From an uncultured Bacteroidales bacterium (GTDB lineage Bacteria > Bacteroidota > Bacteroidia > Bacteroidales > WCHB1-69), in contig CAKUVI010000002.1 in the NCBI GenBank assembly GCA_934699095.1, forward strand, positions 248,001-312,000: DNA of 64,000 bases, given 5' to 3'. This document shows, piece by piece, positions 1 through 8,291 of this stretch. Both the position numbers and the translations under genes were made by a program. Every line of letters begins with the position of its first letter. Position 1 is the stretch's first letter. The notes below the pieces were generated by a model. The model saw only the letters and a program-made list of their open reading frames with translations. It was not told the DNA's origin and searched no databases.

Positions 1-258
1 GACAATAATGGTCGTCTTGCTGTAATCCTTCCTGCACGCGAAGCAGATGAATTTCAAGAGATTGCGAAAAATAAATTCTTTTGTATCCGTAAAACATCTG
101 TCAAACCGACCGTCAAGAAGCCAATATTCAGAATCATTCTTGAATTTTCAAGAAACTACTCCGAGACAGAAGAACATTTGTTTTCAATACGAGACGAAGC
201 GCAAAAATATACGCAAGGATACCTCGATTTAGTTCACGATTATCTTTTTGTAAAATAA
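1..258 (+). CDS. trmN6: tRNA1(Val) (adenine(37)-N6)-methyltransferase, C-terminal part
   Basis: Reading frame 1 is open from the first base to a TAA stop, giving the last 85 residues of a protein whose start lies outside the window. The pattern (RLAVILP near the start, then VKPTVKKPIFRIILEF, ending in YTQGYLDLVHDYLFVK) resembles the C-terminus of the YfiC/TrmN6 family of SAM-dependent methyltransferases, which methylate A37 of tRNA-Val. The catalytic NPPY motif would lie upstream and cannot be checked. A strong hairpin follows directly and also ends the convergent rplY transcript. Confidence 0.75.
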   Translation, partial: DNNGRLAVILPAREADEFQEIAKNKFFCIRKTSVKPTVKKPIFRIILEFSRNYSETEEHLFSIRDEAQKYTQGYLDLVHDYLFVK

Positions 259-288
259 AAAATCCCGTCTGATGACGGGATTTTCATT
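257..288. terminator. bidirectional intrinsic terminator between trmN6 and rplY
   Basis: An 11-bp perfect inverted repeat (259-269 with 274-284, AAAATCCCGTC / GACGGGATTTT) has a four-base loop. It is flanked by A and T runs on both sides, so it can stop transcripts arriving from either convergent gene. Confidence 0.85.
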
Positions 289-311
289 ATATTATCATCA
301 AAAAATAAAAA

Positions 312-899
312 CTACTCTTCAGTAGCTTCTTCTTCATCTGTTGAAGCCGCAGCTGAACCACGGGTCGGGATTACAGAAACGATAACCTTGTTAGGATTGT
401 CAATGATTTCGAGGTTGTCGATCTTAACATCGCCTATCTTGATAACATCATTGATCTCGAGTGGTGTGATATCAACGGTAATGTTCTCTGGAATGTTGTC
501 GAGAAGGCCACGTACTTTGAGCTTGCGAACGCGTTTTTTAAGAAGACCGCCCTTGAGGACACCAGGAGATGTACCTTTTACCATCAAAGGTATTTCAATG
601 GTGATTGGCTTTCCGTCAACAACTTCCAAAAAGTCAACATGTAACAGTTTGTCAGTGATCGAATGGAACTGTGTCTCTTGAACGATAGCTCTCTTAACAG
701 TGCCGTTGATGTTCAATTCTGCATACTTAACTTCAGGAGTGTAAAGGAGATTTCTGAACTCTCTTTCATCTACAACGAAGAGTTGTTGTTCCTTACCACC
801 GTAGATAACACAAGGAACCATGCCTTGGTTGCGTTGTGCTCTTGCATCTTTTTTCCCTACGTTCTCACGAAGAGAACCGCTAATAGATACTGATTTCAT
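312..899 (-). CDS. rplY: 50S ribosomal protein L25/general stress protein Ctc
   Basis: The 195-residue product matches the long (CTC-type) L25 family, which binds 5S rRNA. It has the N-terminal L25 fold (MKSVSISGSLRENVGKKDAR, with GMVPCVIYGG near residue 30), a C-terminal TL5-like beta domain, and an acidic low-complexity tail rich in Glu. The open frame extends 14 codons further upstream, but I chose ATG at 899 because homologues begin MKS/MKT and because the -7 promoter box at 931-938 lies inside the extension. It is probably monocistronic, and its terminator is shared with trmN6. Confidence 0.93.
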   Translation of the reverse strand: MKSVSISGSLRENVGKKDARAQRNQGMVPCVIYGGKEQQLFVVDEREFRNLLYTPEVKYAELNINGTVKRAIVQETQFHSITDKLLHVDFLEVVDGKPITIEIPLMVKGTSPGVLKGGLLKKRVRKLKVRGLLDNIPENITVDITPLEINDVIKIGDVKIDNLEIIDNPNKVIVSVIPTRGSAAASTDEEEATEE

Positions 900-930
900 A
901 TAATTTTTATTAAGGTTTTTAAAACGGCTG

Positions 931-938
931 CAAAAATA
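931..938 (-). promoter_or_regulatory. -7 promoter box of rplY
   Basis: On the minus strand this reads TATTTTTG, matching the Bacteroidota sigma-ABfr -7 consensus TAnnTTTG, 31 bases upstream of the chosen rplY start. No convincing -33 TTG was seen. Confidence 0.55.
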
Positions 939-1001
939 CAAAAAATATTGATACTCACGACTATCGGGTTCTATTTTCTTTTCGTCATGTTTTCAATCAA
1001 A

Positions 1002-1850
1002 CTATTTGTCAAAAACAGATATAAAGAACTCGACTGCTGAGGCTATCACTGTCTTGCGGTGCCTTGTAATAGTGTGGTTTTCACCTGGTATAACTTTTAG
1101 GGCGGCGTTGTCACCGTAGGCTTTGAGCAGGTTCTCGCTGCACCACATCGGCACGATCCTGTCGCGGTCGCCATGTAAAAGCATCACTGGACCGTTGTAT
1201 TTTGCAGCGGTACCAATTATGTCAAGGTTTTGTGTAGTGACAATGTATTCGCGTCCCAATTTCATAATGCCCCAACAACGGATATACTCTGGCGGATTGG
1301 CAGGATCGAATTTTGCGTTGAAAAACTTACCAGACTGGCAGGCCTCTTTTATGACGGTTCCCGGTGCGATGAGGACGACACCGGAAGGGACATTGCCGGC
1401 ATCACTCAAAACACCAGCGAACATGGATGCTATGACGCCGCCCTGTGAATGACCCAATAGCCCTATTTCTTCCACATAAGGCAACGATTGAACATAATTC
1501 AAAACCGCCTGTGCGTCGAGAATCTCTTTTTCTATAGTCATGTCTTGCATTTTTCCAGAACTCTTTCCATGACCGTTGAAATCAAATCGGATAGATGCAA
1601 TCCCAGCCTTTGCAAGTCCCTTGGCTATCTGAGGCACCGGATTGTAATCTTTGCTTGAGAAAATCCCATGCATGAGGATGACCATTTTGCAACGGTCAGT
1701 AGCTGGATTGAAGCCTTTCGGCAATGTAATCTTAAACGATATATCGCCTTGCGGCCCTTTTATAGGAGAATCACCGCCATGATATGTATCACTTGAGAAA
1801 CAAAAGTATCCGACAGAGACCAGCAAAAATGTTAACAATATCCTTTTCAT
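1002..1850 (-). CDS. secreted alpha/beta hydrolase (esterase-like)
   Basis: A 282-residue protein with an N-terminal signal peptide (MKRILLTFLLVSVGYFCFSS), so it probably acts in the periplasm. The alpha/beta-hydrolase fold is indicated by HGIFSS near residue 61 (oxyanion region), the nucleophile elbow GHSQGG with Ser135, a late HGDRDRIVP stretch carrying the likely catalytic Asp, and GENHTI carrying the likely His. It resembles the BD-FAE/feruloyl-esterase-like and serine aminopeptidase S33 groups; the substrate cannot be named from sequence. It is last in the minus-strand tpiA-to-hydrolase run, 53 bases after the radical SAM gene. Confidence 0.82.
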   Translation of the reverse strand: MKRILLTFLLVSVGYFCFSSDTYHGGDSPIKGPQGDISFKITLPKGFNPATDRCKMVILMHGIFSSKDYNPVPQIAKGLAKAGIASIRFDFNGHGKSSGKMQDMTIEKEILDAQAVLNYVQSLPYVEEIGLLGHSQGGVIASMFAGVLSDAGNVPSGVVLIAPGTVIKEACQSGKFFNAKFDPANPPEYIRCWGIMKLGREYIVTTQNLDIIGTAAKYNGPVMLLHGDRDRIVPMWCSENLLKAYGDNAALKVIPGENHTITRHRKTVIASAVEFFISVFDK

Positions 1851-1903
1851 CTTTTTCTTTTAGTTTTACAGTGATTATAATAATGCGTTTTGATATGTAT
1901 GAG

Positions 1904-2854
1904 TTAAGTTCCCTTTGCAAAAACTCCTTGGTAGGTGTCTCTCTGTGTAAGCTCTGCCTCAACTTTCTTGACTAATGTGTCGTGACGAAGAAGCTTCCAG
2001 TTAGAAACAGACAGAAAGCGCGGCGGCACTTCCGCACAGATACGCTCTATCACAATATCCGGCGACAAGCGTTCCAGATAATCACAAATGAAGGAAACAT
2101 ATCCATCAGCCGTGAAAGTCCAAAATCTTTCAGGATTATTGCTGTACTCTGATTCTATTGGGGTTCCCTTGAAAATTTGTAACTGATGAAATTTCAGGAA
2201 ATCAGGCTTCAAAATGTTAGAGCACTTCACCTCTTCAATCCACTGGTCTGGCGTTTCACCAGGCAGACCGAAAATCAGATGTGCGCAGGTTCTAATTCCG
2301 TGGTCATGCAACTTTTCGAATGCTTCAAAAGTGCATTCTACAGAGTGCCCGCGATTTACGTGACTTAGAGTGTCGTTGCTAAAACTCTCAACCCCTATTT
2401 CAACACAAAGATCGGTCTTCTGGTCCAGTTCAGAGAGGAATTGCAACGTTGCATCTGGAAGGCAATCCGGACGAGTTGAAATTATAATCCCCTTAATATC
2501 AGGTATTTCAAGCACAGATTGGCAATAATTCCGCAAAATGCTTACAGGTGCGTACGTGTTTGTGAAAGATTGGAAATAAGCAAAATATCCAAGGCTGTTT
2601 CGATAGCGTTTCGCGAAAAAAATCTTACCTTCATTGATTTGTTCTTGAACGCCTATCTGTTTGACACTTAAATATTTAGGAGTAAAAGCTTCGTTAGAGC
2701 AGAAGGTACAACCACCAGTGGCGCGGTTGGTACGGTTAGGGCAAAAGAATCCTGCATCTACCGGAAGCCGCTGCACCCGCCCGCCATAATGCTCTTTGCA
2801 ATACCGGCTGTATGAGTTGTAGCGCCTCCCATCTCCCCACGGAAATTGCGTCAT
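1904..2854 (-). CDS. TIGR01212-family radical SAM protein (YhcC-like)
   Basis: A 316-residue radical SAM enzyme. Near the N-terminus it has the [4Fe-4S] cluster cysteines in the form FCPNRTNRATGGCTFC, in which the first Cys is widely spaced as in the YhcC/TIGR01212 family. The preceding DAGFFCPNR and a later GVESFSNDTLSHVNRGH motif support this. Members are often assigned roles in tRNA or elongator-like modification, but the reaction is not established. It starts with ATG 30 bases after the murC stop and is probably cotranscribed. Confidence 0.85.
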   Translation of the reverse strand: MTQFPWGDGRRYNSYSRYCKEHYGGRVQRLPVDAGFFCPNRTNRATGGCTFCSNEAFTPKYLSVKQIGVQEQINEGKIFFAKRYRNSLGYFAYFQSFTNTYAPVSILRNYCQSVLEIPDIKGIIISTRPDCLPDATLQFLSELDQKTDLCVEIGVESFSNDTLSHVNRGHSVECTFEAFEKLHDHGIRTCAHLIFGLPGETPDQWIEEVKCSNILKPDFLKFHQLQIFKGTPIESEYSNNPERFWTFTADGYVSFICDYLERLSPDIVIERICAEVPPRFLSVSNWKLLRHDTLVKKVEAELTQRDTYQGVFAKGT

Positions 2855-2884
2855 TTTGTTAACATTTAATTAAGACAGATAATA

Positions 2885-4246
2885 TTACAATTCGGCTAAC
2901 TTCGGCACCAAACGGTCTATATCGCCAGCGCCAACCGTCAAGAGGACATCGGGTTTGTGCTCTTTCAAATAACCAAACAATTGTTGCTTTTGCAACAATA
3001 ACTTATTGTTATTGGAAATCTTTTCAAGTAAAAAATCGGAGGTGATTCCGGGAATAGGCTTTTCGCGTGCCGGATAAATCGGCAGAAGAATCACTTCATC
3101 GGGAATTGAAAGAGCCTTTGCGAAATCTTCAGCAAAATCACGTGTCCTGGAGTATAAATGCGGCTGAAATACAGCACAAATACGCTTTCCGGGATATAAT
3201 TCCTTGACAGCATTGAAGAACGAACTCATCTCTTTGGGGTGATGAGCGTAATCGTCAATATACACGAAGTCTTCACGTTTTATGATATAATCGAACCTAC
3301 GCTTGACACCACTGAATTCCTCCATGCCTTTTACAACTTCGCGAACACAATGTTGCAGTTCACCATCCTCGAAAGGAGTTAGGGAGAGCAAAAAAGCAGA
3401 AATCGCGGCTGTTGCATTAAGTACATTGTAAATGCCGTGAAGTTGAATTTTCAGGGATTTAATTTCACAGAACGGAGTATGAAGGTCAAAGGTGGTGAAT
3501 TCATTACCAAAGTGTATATTATAAGGATATGAATCACAGGTGTTTCCAAGACCATAAACAAATTTGCGACCGTTATCCTTGTTGATTTTACAAGCAATCT
3601 TCTCCTCCACAAACACATTTTGGGATTGGTCGGCAAACTGTTGGAAGGCTTCAACGAGCCTGGTTGAATCTCCATAAATATCCAAATGATCAGCGTCCAT
3701 AGATGTTATCACTGACACGTAGGGATGCAATGTCAAAAAGGATCTGTCAAATTCGTCAGCCTCCACAACTGCAAAAACATCATCATCGAGTTTTCTGTAT
3801 AGATAATTATCGTCCAGATTCTTGGATATTCCCCCGATGAAAGCAAGCAAGGAATGCTTTGAACTGTTCATCAGATGAGCCAACATGGATGTGGTGGTTG
3901 TTTTTCCGTGAGTTCCCGCAACGGCAACGGTCTTGTAGTTGTCGGTGATCATCCCCAGAGCTTTGGAACGTTTGTAAATCTGTACTTTATTATCAACAAA
4001 ATACTGGTATTCCGGGAAATCTTCAGGAACAGCTGGTGTGTATATCACAAAATCGATATCTTTGGGGATAGATGACACATCTGGGGAATAATGAATTTTC
4101 GCACCCCTTGAGCAGAGAAATTGAGTTATCGGTGACTCTGTCAAGTCGTAACCATACACTTCACAATCGTTTTGAAGGAAATATTGGGCAATGGCGCTCA
4201 TGCCTATACCGCCGATTCCAAGAAAGTATATTTTCCTATTTTTCAT
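2885..4246 (-). CDS. murC: UDP-N-acetylmuramate--L-alanine ligase
   Basis: The 453-residue product adds L-Ala to UDP-MurNAc, the first amino-acid step of peptidoglycan synthesis in the cytoplasm. It has the N-terminal Rossmann motif FLGIGGIGMSAIA, the ATP-binding P-loop GTHGKTTTT (111-119), the central VEADEFDRSF motif, and DDYAHHPKE in the C-terminal half. Length and the GIGGIGMSA start fit MurC rather than the recycling ligase Mpl. It lies outside the dcw cell-wall cluster. Its start overlaps the end of the upstream porE-like gene by 11 bases, which suggests translational coupling. Confidence 0.93.
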   Translation of the reverse strand: MKNRKIYFLGIGGIGMSAIAQYFLQNDCEVYGYDLTESPITQFLCSRGAKIHYSPDVSSIPKDIDFVIYTPAVPEDFPEYQYFVDNKVQIYKRSKALGMITDNYKTVAVAGTHGKTTTTSMLAHLMNSSKHSLLAFIGGISKNLDDNYLYRKLDDDVFAVVEADEFDRSFLTLHPYVSVITSMDADHLDIYGDSTRLVEAFQQFADQSQNVFVEEKIACKINKDNGRKFVYGLGNTCDSYPYNIHFGNEFTTFDLHTPFCEIKSLKIQLHGIYNVLNATAAISAFLLSLTPFEDGELQHCVREVVKGMEEFSGVKRRFDYIIKREDFVYIDDYAHHPKEMSSFFNAVKELYPGKRICAVFQPHLYSRTRDFAEDFAKALSIPDEVILLPIYPAREKPIPGITSDFLLEKISNNNKLLLQKQQLFGYLKEHKPDVLLTVGAGDIDRLVPKLAEL

Positions 4247-6254
4247 AAATCAAAAAAACAGTTCTGCGGTTTTTGGCGCGCCCTGCCTCAGTGCTGTTAG
4301 TTGCAATTGGCATGGTTCTGCCGTAACCTTTGTATCTAAGTCTGTCAGCCGGGATTCCGTGTTCAACCACATAGTCGAAGACCGACTTTGCCCTGCGCTC
4401 CGAAAGCAGCAAGTTGTCGGCGTCACGTCCGATATTGTCGGTATGTCCTTGAATTTCTACTTTCACAGTCGGATTTTCCTTTAGGAACTCGATAAAAAGA
4501 GTAAGCAGAGTTTTAGATTCCTGGGTGAGGTTGTAATCGTTTGTCTCGTAATAGATGTCACGCAAGTCACAAACCTTGCCTGTTTCAACGGCTTTCACTT
4601 CGGCATCTTTCTGTACTATGTCTCCCGTTATCTGATCTGGTGTGATTATTTGAGTGTCAAAAGAATAGCCTTCTTTTTTAACATTCAGGATCAAGGGTTG
4701 CGGGTCTTCCTTTTTCACTTCTGCAGCCACAGCGTACTTGCCGCTGTTAGCGCTGACCACACCGGTAGAGATAACATTTGCGTTAGTGTCGCGTATCTCC
4801 ACGACGGCGTTTTCAAGGTCGCCTTCGTCAACAGAGACCTTGCCTTTTACGATAACCATGGTATGGGGGCGCGCCTCCTCGTACAGCTCGAACTGGTAGA
4901 TGTTCCAGTCTTTGCTGCCGTAGTTGTTTGAGGAGAAGTAGCCGGTCTGGCCGTCAAGACTGACAAAGAAATCCACCTCTTCGTTTTCAGTGTTAATAGG
5001 GTATCCAATGTTCACGGGCACCGACCACTGTTTCTTTGCATCAAGTTTGGAATAGAAGACATCCTGTCCTCCAAGTCCGTCATGGCCATTAGAGGAGAAG
5101 TAGAGTGTTTTGCTGTCGGTATGGAGGAATGGGGAGCGCTCGTTTTTAGAGGTATTGATTGTAGGGCCGACATTCACGGGGTCGCGCCAAGTACCGTCGC
5201 TATTGCGGACGGAGAACCAGATGTCGGAGCCTCCAAACCCGCCCGGTCGGTCGCTTGCGAAGAACAACAGACGGCCGTCAGAGCTGAGAGACGGCTGAGA
5301 TTCCCAAGAGTCTTTGCGGTTGATCTTGCCAGGAAGTGGCTTTGGCTCGGTCCACTCACCATCTATCAGTTCTGAATAATAGAGGTCGAAGTTTGGATAT
5401 GTGCCGCCCTGAAGATTGACAGTATGACGTTGGGTGAATATCAGAAGGTCGTTAGTGATGTTTATAGTGGGACTGCCCTCCCCTTCCGCATTGTTGAACG
5501 GATAAGGCAGCGCATCGCCACTGTTGAAGTTGCTCCCCGACTTATCGGCACGACTGAAGAACTCTCTGAGCACTTTTTCACCTTGGGAGAAAGGCGATGA
5601 GGAGGTTACATACTTGCGACGAGTGAAATAAAAATATGAACCGTCAGGAGAAAGGGTTCCGAGATACTCATCATCAGAAGTGGATATGTTAGGTACCGGT
5701 TTCGGGTCGAAAGGCACCTCGTGGTTCAAAATATCATGATAGAATTTGGCCTTGCGCAATATAAGCTTGGCCTCCTCTATCTTTTCGGCATCTTTGTCGG
5801 AAGAAAAAAGGTCCTGATTGTCAATGATGACTTTCGCGAATTTCTGAGCCTCAAGGTAGTTTTCGTTGAAATAGGCCAGTCTTGCTGCATATAAGTTGCA
5901 ATATGGCTTGTAGTAAGGGCAAACCTCATACATCCTGTTGAAAGCGGCCAAAGCCTTCTTCACATCTGATTTGTCCTTCTTTTTCGACATGAACTGATTG
6001 TCAGAAAGAGGCAAATAATAGCCGAGTGCATAATAGTAGTTCACATCCAAATATTCAGGGTGTTCGGCTAAAATCTCCTCGTATAGTTCGTAAGCCTCGT
6101 CCTTTTTCCCGGATTTGTGAAAATCGCGGGCCTTTTTATAAAGCTTCTCGCTGTTTTTATCCATAGTTTGTTTGCATGGATCGTCATCCTGTGCAAAAAG
6201 GGCGCAGGAGACAACCATGAACAAGGCGAAAAAAAACAGCGAGAGGCGTTTCAT
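4236..6254 (-). CDS. OmpA-family TPR/PD40-propeller lipoprotein, PorE-like T9SS component
   Basis: A 672-residue envelope protein. Domains in order are a signal peptide with lipobox VVSC (Cys17), TPR helices (about 30-170), PD40/WD40-like propeller repeats (about 190-455, with recurring LSSDGRLLFFASDRPGG and LYFSSNGHDGLGGQDVF motifs), a carboxypeptidase-regulatory-like beta domain (about 460-550), and a C-terminal OmpA peptidoglycan-binding domain (about 560-672, with GHTDNIGRDADN and LLLSERRAKSV). This order is that described for PorE of Porphyromonas gingivalis, a periplasmic T9SS component; other OmpA/PD40 paralogues share it, so orthology is not proven. It sits 6 bases after tpiA and overlaps murC. 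Confidence 0.82.
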   Translation of the reverse strand: MKRLSLFFFALFMVVSCALFAQDDDPCKQTMDKNSEKLYKKARDFHKSGKKDEAYELYEEILAEHPEYLDVNYYYALGYYLPLSDNQFMSKKKDKSDVKKALAAFNRMYEVCPYYKPYCNLYAARLAYFNENYLEAQKFAKVIIDNQDLFSSDKDAEKIEEAKLILRKAKFYHDILNHEVPFDPKPVPNISTSDDEYLGTLSPDGSYFYFTRRKYVTSSSPFSQGEKVLREFFSRADKSGSNFNSGDALPYPFNNAEGEGSPTINITNDLLIFTQRHTVNLQGGTYPNFDLYYSELIDGEWTEPKPLPGKINRKDSWESQPSLSSDGRLLFFASDRPGGFGGSDIWFSVRNSDGTWRDPVNVGPTINTSKNERSPFLHTDSKTLYFSSNGHDGLGGQDVFYSKLDAKKQWSVPVNIGYPINTENEEVDFFVSLDGQTGYFSSNNYGSKDWNIYQFELYEEARPHTMVIVKGKVSVDEGDLENAVVEIRDTNANVISTGVVSANSGKYAVAAEVKKEDPQPLILNVKKEGYSFDTQIITPDQITGDIVQKDAEVKAVETGKVCDLRDIYYETNDYNLTQESKTLLTLFIEFLKENPTVKVEIQGHTDNIGRDADNLLLSERRAKSVFDYVVEHGIPADRLRYKGYGRTMPIATNSTEAGRAKNRRTVFLIYEK

Positions 6255-6260
6255 TGTCGG

Positions 6261-7046
6261 TTAGTTGTCTTTGCCGGCGGTTTCAGCCGCTTCGATTATC
6301 TTGATGAAATCAGGTGCTTTGAGGGAGGCGCCACCGATGAGTCCGCCGTCAACGTCGGGTTGTGAGAAGAGTTCAAGTGCGTTGTTTGCATTGCAGCTTC
6401 CGCCATATAGAATATACGTAAAGACGGCAGCTTCTGTGCCGAACTTCTTCTCTATGAGGCTTCTGATGTATTGGAGCATCTCCTGTGCCTGGTCTGGAGT
6501 TGCAGTCTCGCCGGTACCGATGGCCCAAATAGGCTCGTAAGCAATCATGGTGCGTTCCAGCTGTTCAGGGGTGAGCTGGTAGATGGTGGCTTCAATCTGA
6601 CGTTTCACAACATCGAAATGTTTGTCGGCCTTGCGCTCTTCGAGGGTTTCGCCGCAGCACATGACAGGCACCAGCTGCTGGTCAAGCAGACGTAACATCT
6701 TCTTGAGCACAATCTCGTCTGTCTCACCGAAATATTTCCTGCGCTCTGAATGGCCCACAATGCAGAAGTCAACATCCATATTGGCCAACATCGAGGCTGA
6801 CACCTCGCCTGTGTATGCACCGTCCTCGTATTCGCTTACATTCTGCATTCCGGCGTAAAACTTGCTCTCTTCAAGTGCGGCGTGGTCGGTGACAAGCTCA
6901 GCATAAATTGCGGGTGGACAAAGCACCACCTCAGTCTGCAACTGATAGTCTGCCAACGACTCTTCAATATTAGTGATAAGTTCTTCAGCTTCATCGAAGT
7001 TCTTATTCATTTTCCAATTTCCAATTACAATTTTCGGTTTAACCAT
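6261..7046 (-). CDS. tpiA: triose-phosphate isomerase
   Basis: The 261-residue TIM-barrel enzyme interconverts glyceraldehyde-3-phosphate and dihydroxyacetone phosphate. Diagnostic motifs are IGNWKMNKN at the N-terminus (catalytic Lys), CIVGHSERRKYFGE (catalytic His), AYEPIWAIGTG (catalytic Glu), and the C-terminal phosphate-binding YGGSCNANNA and GLIGGASLKA. I moved the start to the ATG at 7046, where MVKPKIVIGNW matches homologues, since the open frame otherwise adds 11 non-conserved residues. It is first in the run leading into the porE-like gene and murC. Confidence 0.95.
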   Translation of the reverse strand: MVKPKIVIGNWKMNKNFDEAEELITNIEESLADYQLQTEVVLCPPAIYAELVTDHAALEESKFYAGMQNVSEYEDGAYTGEVSASMLANMDVDFCIVGHSERRKYFGETDEIVLKKMLRLLDQQLVPVMCCGETLEERKADKHFDVVKRQIEATIYQLTPEQLERTMIAYEPIWAIGTGETATPDQAQEMLQYIRSLIEKKFGTEAAVFTYILYGGSCNANNALELFSQPDVDGGLIGGASLKAPDFIKIIEAAETAGKDN

Positions 7047-7161
7047 ATTTTCAATTTTAATTATTTGACTGATATTCAATTATTTACAAACTTCAACAAC
7101 AAAGTTGAATGATTTCTGCGAAGTTATATATTTTTTTGATTCTGAAGACAAAATCTTAATT

Positions 7162-8133
7162 TCAGACCAAATTGGTGGTTTTGAGAGCCTCCCATTCTGA
7201 ATCCGGAAGTTTTGCGCCAACATACTGAATCAATTTTGCTGAAAGATAAGAGGCCAAGTCGCCAGCTTTCTGCGCATCGTAGTCATTGGCAAGTCCGTAA
7301 AGGAATCCAGCAGCATAGATGTCGCCTGCACCGGTGGTATCGATTCTCACGGCATCTACGGGGGCCACGCGGGTAAGCTCGCCTGTTGTCATGATCAGTG
7401 AGCCGTCTTTCCCGACCTTGACCACAGATACAGGACAGTATTTCGACAATGCTTTAAGTGCTTCTTCATTTTCCAAACCAGTGAAAGCTTTGGCTTCCTC
7501 CTCATTTGCGAAGATAATGTCAACATAATTTCTCAACAGCTTTTCAACAAAGTCATGATGATCTTCAACAAGATTATAACTTGCCATATCCATGGAAACA
7601 ACAAGGCTTTTTTCTTTAGCTATCCGGCACACCTTTTCGATAAGTTCATGATTGAAGATAAGATAACCCTCCACATGGATAATGTCATAGTTGTCAAAAA
7701 CCTCAGGTGCAATCTGAGATGGAGTCATTGTTGCCGCAGCGCCAAGATAGGTGGCAAAGGTGCGTTCGGCGTCTGGAGTGATAAAAGTTATAGCAACGCC
7801 GGTGTCAGTGTCAGAGTCAATGAGATGAGGGGTCAAGCCGAACCGTATGCATTCGTCTCTGAAAGTCTTTCCAAGTTCGTCGCGGCCGATACTTCCTATA
7901 TATCCAGCCACATTGCCGAGGCGCGCAATCCCGTGCATGGTATTCGAGGTGGACCCGCCGGTGGCGATAGTGTATTCCAAAGACGAAATGGCTTCCATGA
8001 TCTCATTCTTGCGTTCAGCGTCAATCATCATCATGCCGCCTTTGCACAAGCCAAACCTGTTTATCAAATCATCGTTGTCGATATGCACCAGAATGTCAAC
8101 AAGCGCATTACCAATTCCTAATATTCTCTTCAT
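7162..8133 (-). CDS. adenosine kinase / PfkB-family carbohydrate kinase
   Basis: A 323-residue ribokinase-fold enzyme. It has the N-terminal GIGNALVDILV motif, the GGSTSNTMHGIARLG substrate and dimer region, and the C-terminal PfkB signature DTTGAGDIYAAGFLYG with the catalytic Asp and anion hole. The N-terminus and length resemble the adenosine kinase subgroup common in Bacteroidota, but PfkB subgroups overlap in specificity, so the substrate is uncertain. It is divergent from nnrDE, and both have their own -7 boxes in the 158-base gap. Confidence 0.87.
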   Translation of the reverse strand: MKRILGIGNALVDILVHIDNDDLINRFGLCKGGMMMIDAERKNEIMEAISSLEYTIATGGSTSNTMHGIARLGNVAGYIGSIGRDELGKTFRDECIRFGLTPHLIDSDTDTGVAITFITPDAERTFATYLGAAATMTPSQIAPEVFDNYDIIHVEGYLIFNHELIEKVCRIAKEKSLVVSMDMASYNLVEDHHDFVEKLLRNYVDIIFANEEEAKAFTGLENEEALKALSKYCPVSVVKVGKDGSLIMTTGELTRVAPVDAVRIDTTGAGDIYAAGFLYGLANDYDAQKAGDLASYLSAKLIQYVGAKLPDSEWEALKTTNLV

Positions 8134-8220
8134 TTCTCATTTTTTTTAAGACAACAAATGGTGACCTTCATTTAACAAAAGCCCGTTTTCGCTGTCAGAC
8201 AATCGTTTTTAATTTTTCTG

Positions 8221-8228
8221 CAAAAGTA
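8221..8228 (-). promoter_or_regulatory. -7 promoter box of the adenosine kinase-like gene
   Basis: The minus strand reads TACTTTTG (consensus TAnnTTTG), 88 bases upstream of the start. It lies only 38 bases from the opposing nnrDE box, so the two promoters probably share their upstream regions. Confidence 0.5.
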
Positions 8229-8266
8229 AGAAAAAAGAGTGACATTTCGGAAACTAATATTTTTTA

Positions 8267-8274
8267 TACCTTTG
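8267..8274 (+). promoter_or_regulatory. -7 promoter box of nnrDE
   Basis: TACCTTTG fits the TAnnTTTG consensus 18 bases ahead of the ATG at 8292. An AGGA just before the ATG is one of the few Shine-Dalgarno-like motifs in the window. Confidence 0.6.
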
Positions 8275-8291
8275 CGGCAAAAAAGTAGGAC

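Noticed and set aside
2885..4246. Alternative call of Mpl (murein tripeptide ligase) for the Mur ligase
   Set aside because: The GIGGIGMSAIA opening and length fit MurC better than Mpl.
7085..7115. Small inverted repeat (TTCAAC / GTTGAA) upstream of tpiA
   Set aside because: The stem is short and lies in AT-rich sequence, with no T run or conserved motif, so chance is likely.
7555..8121. 188-residue plus-strand open frame opposite the adenosine kinase-like gene
   Set aside because: It lies fully inside a clear PfkB-family gene on the other strand and shows no protein-like motif.
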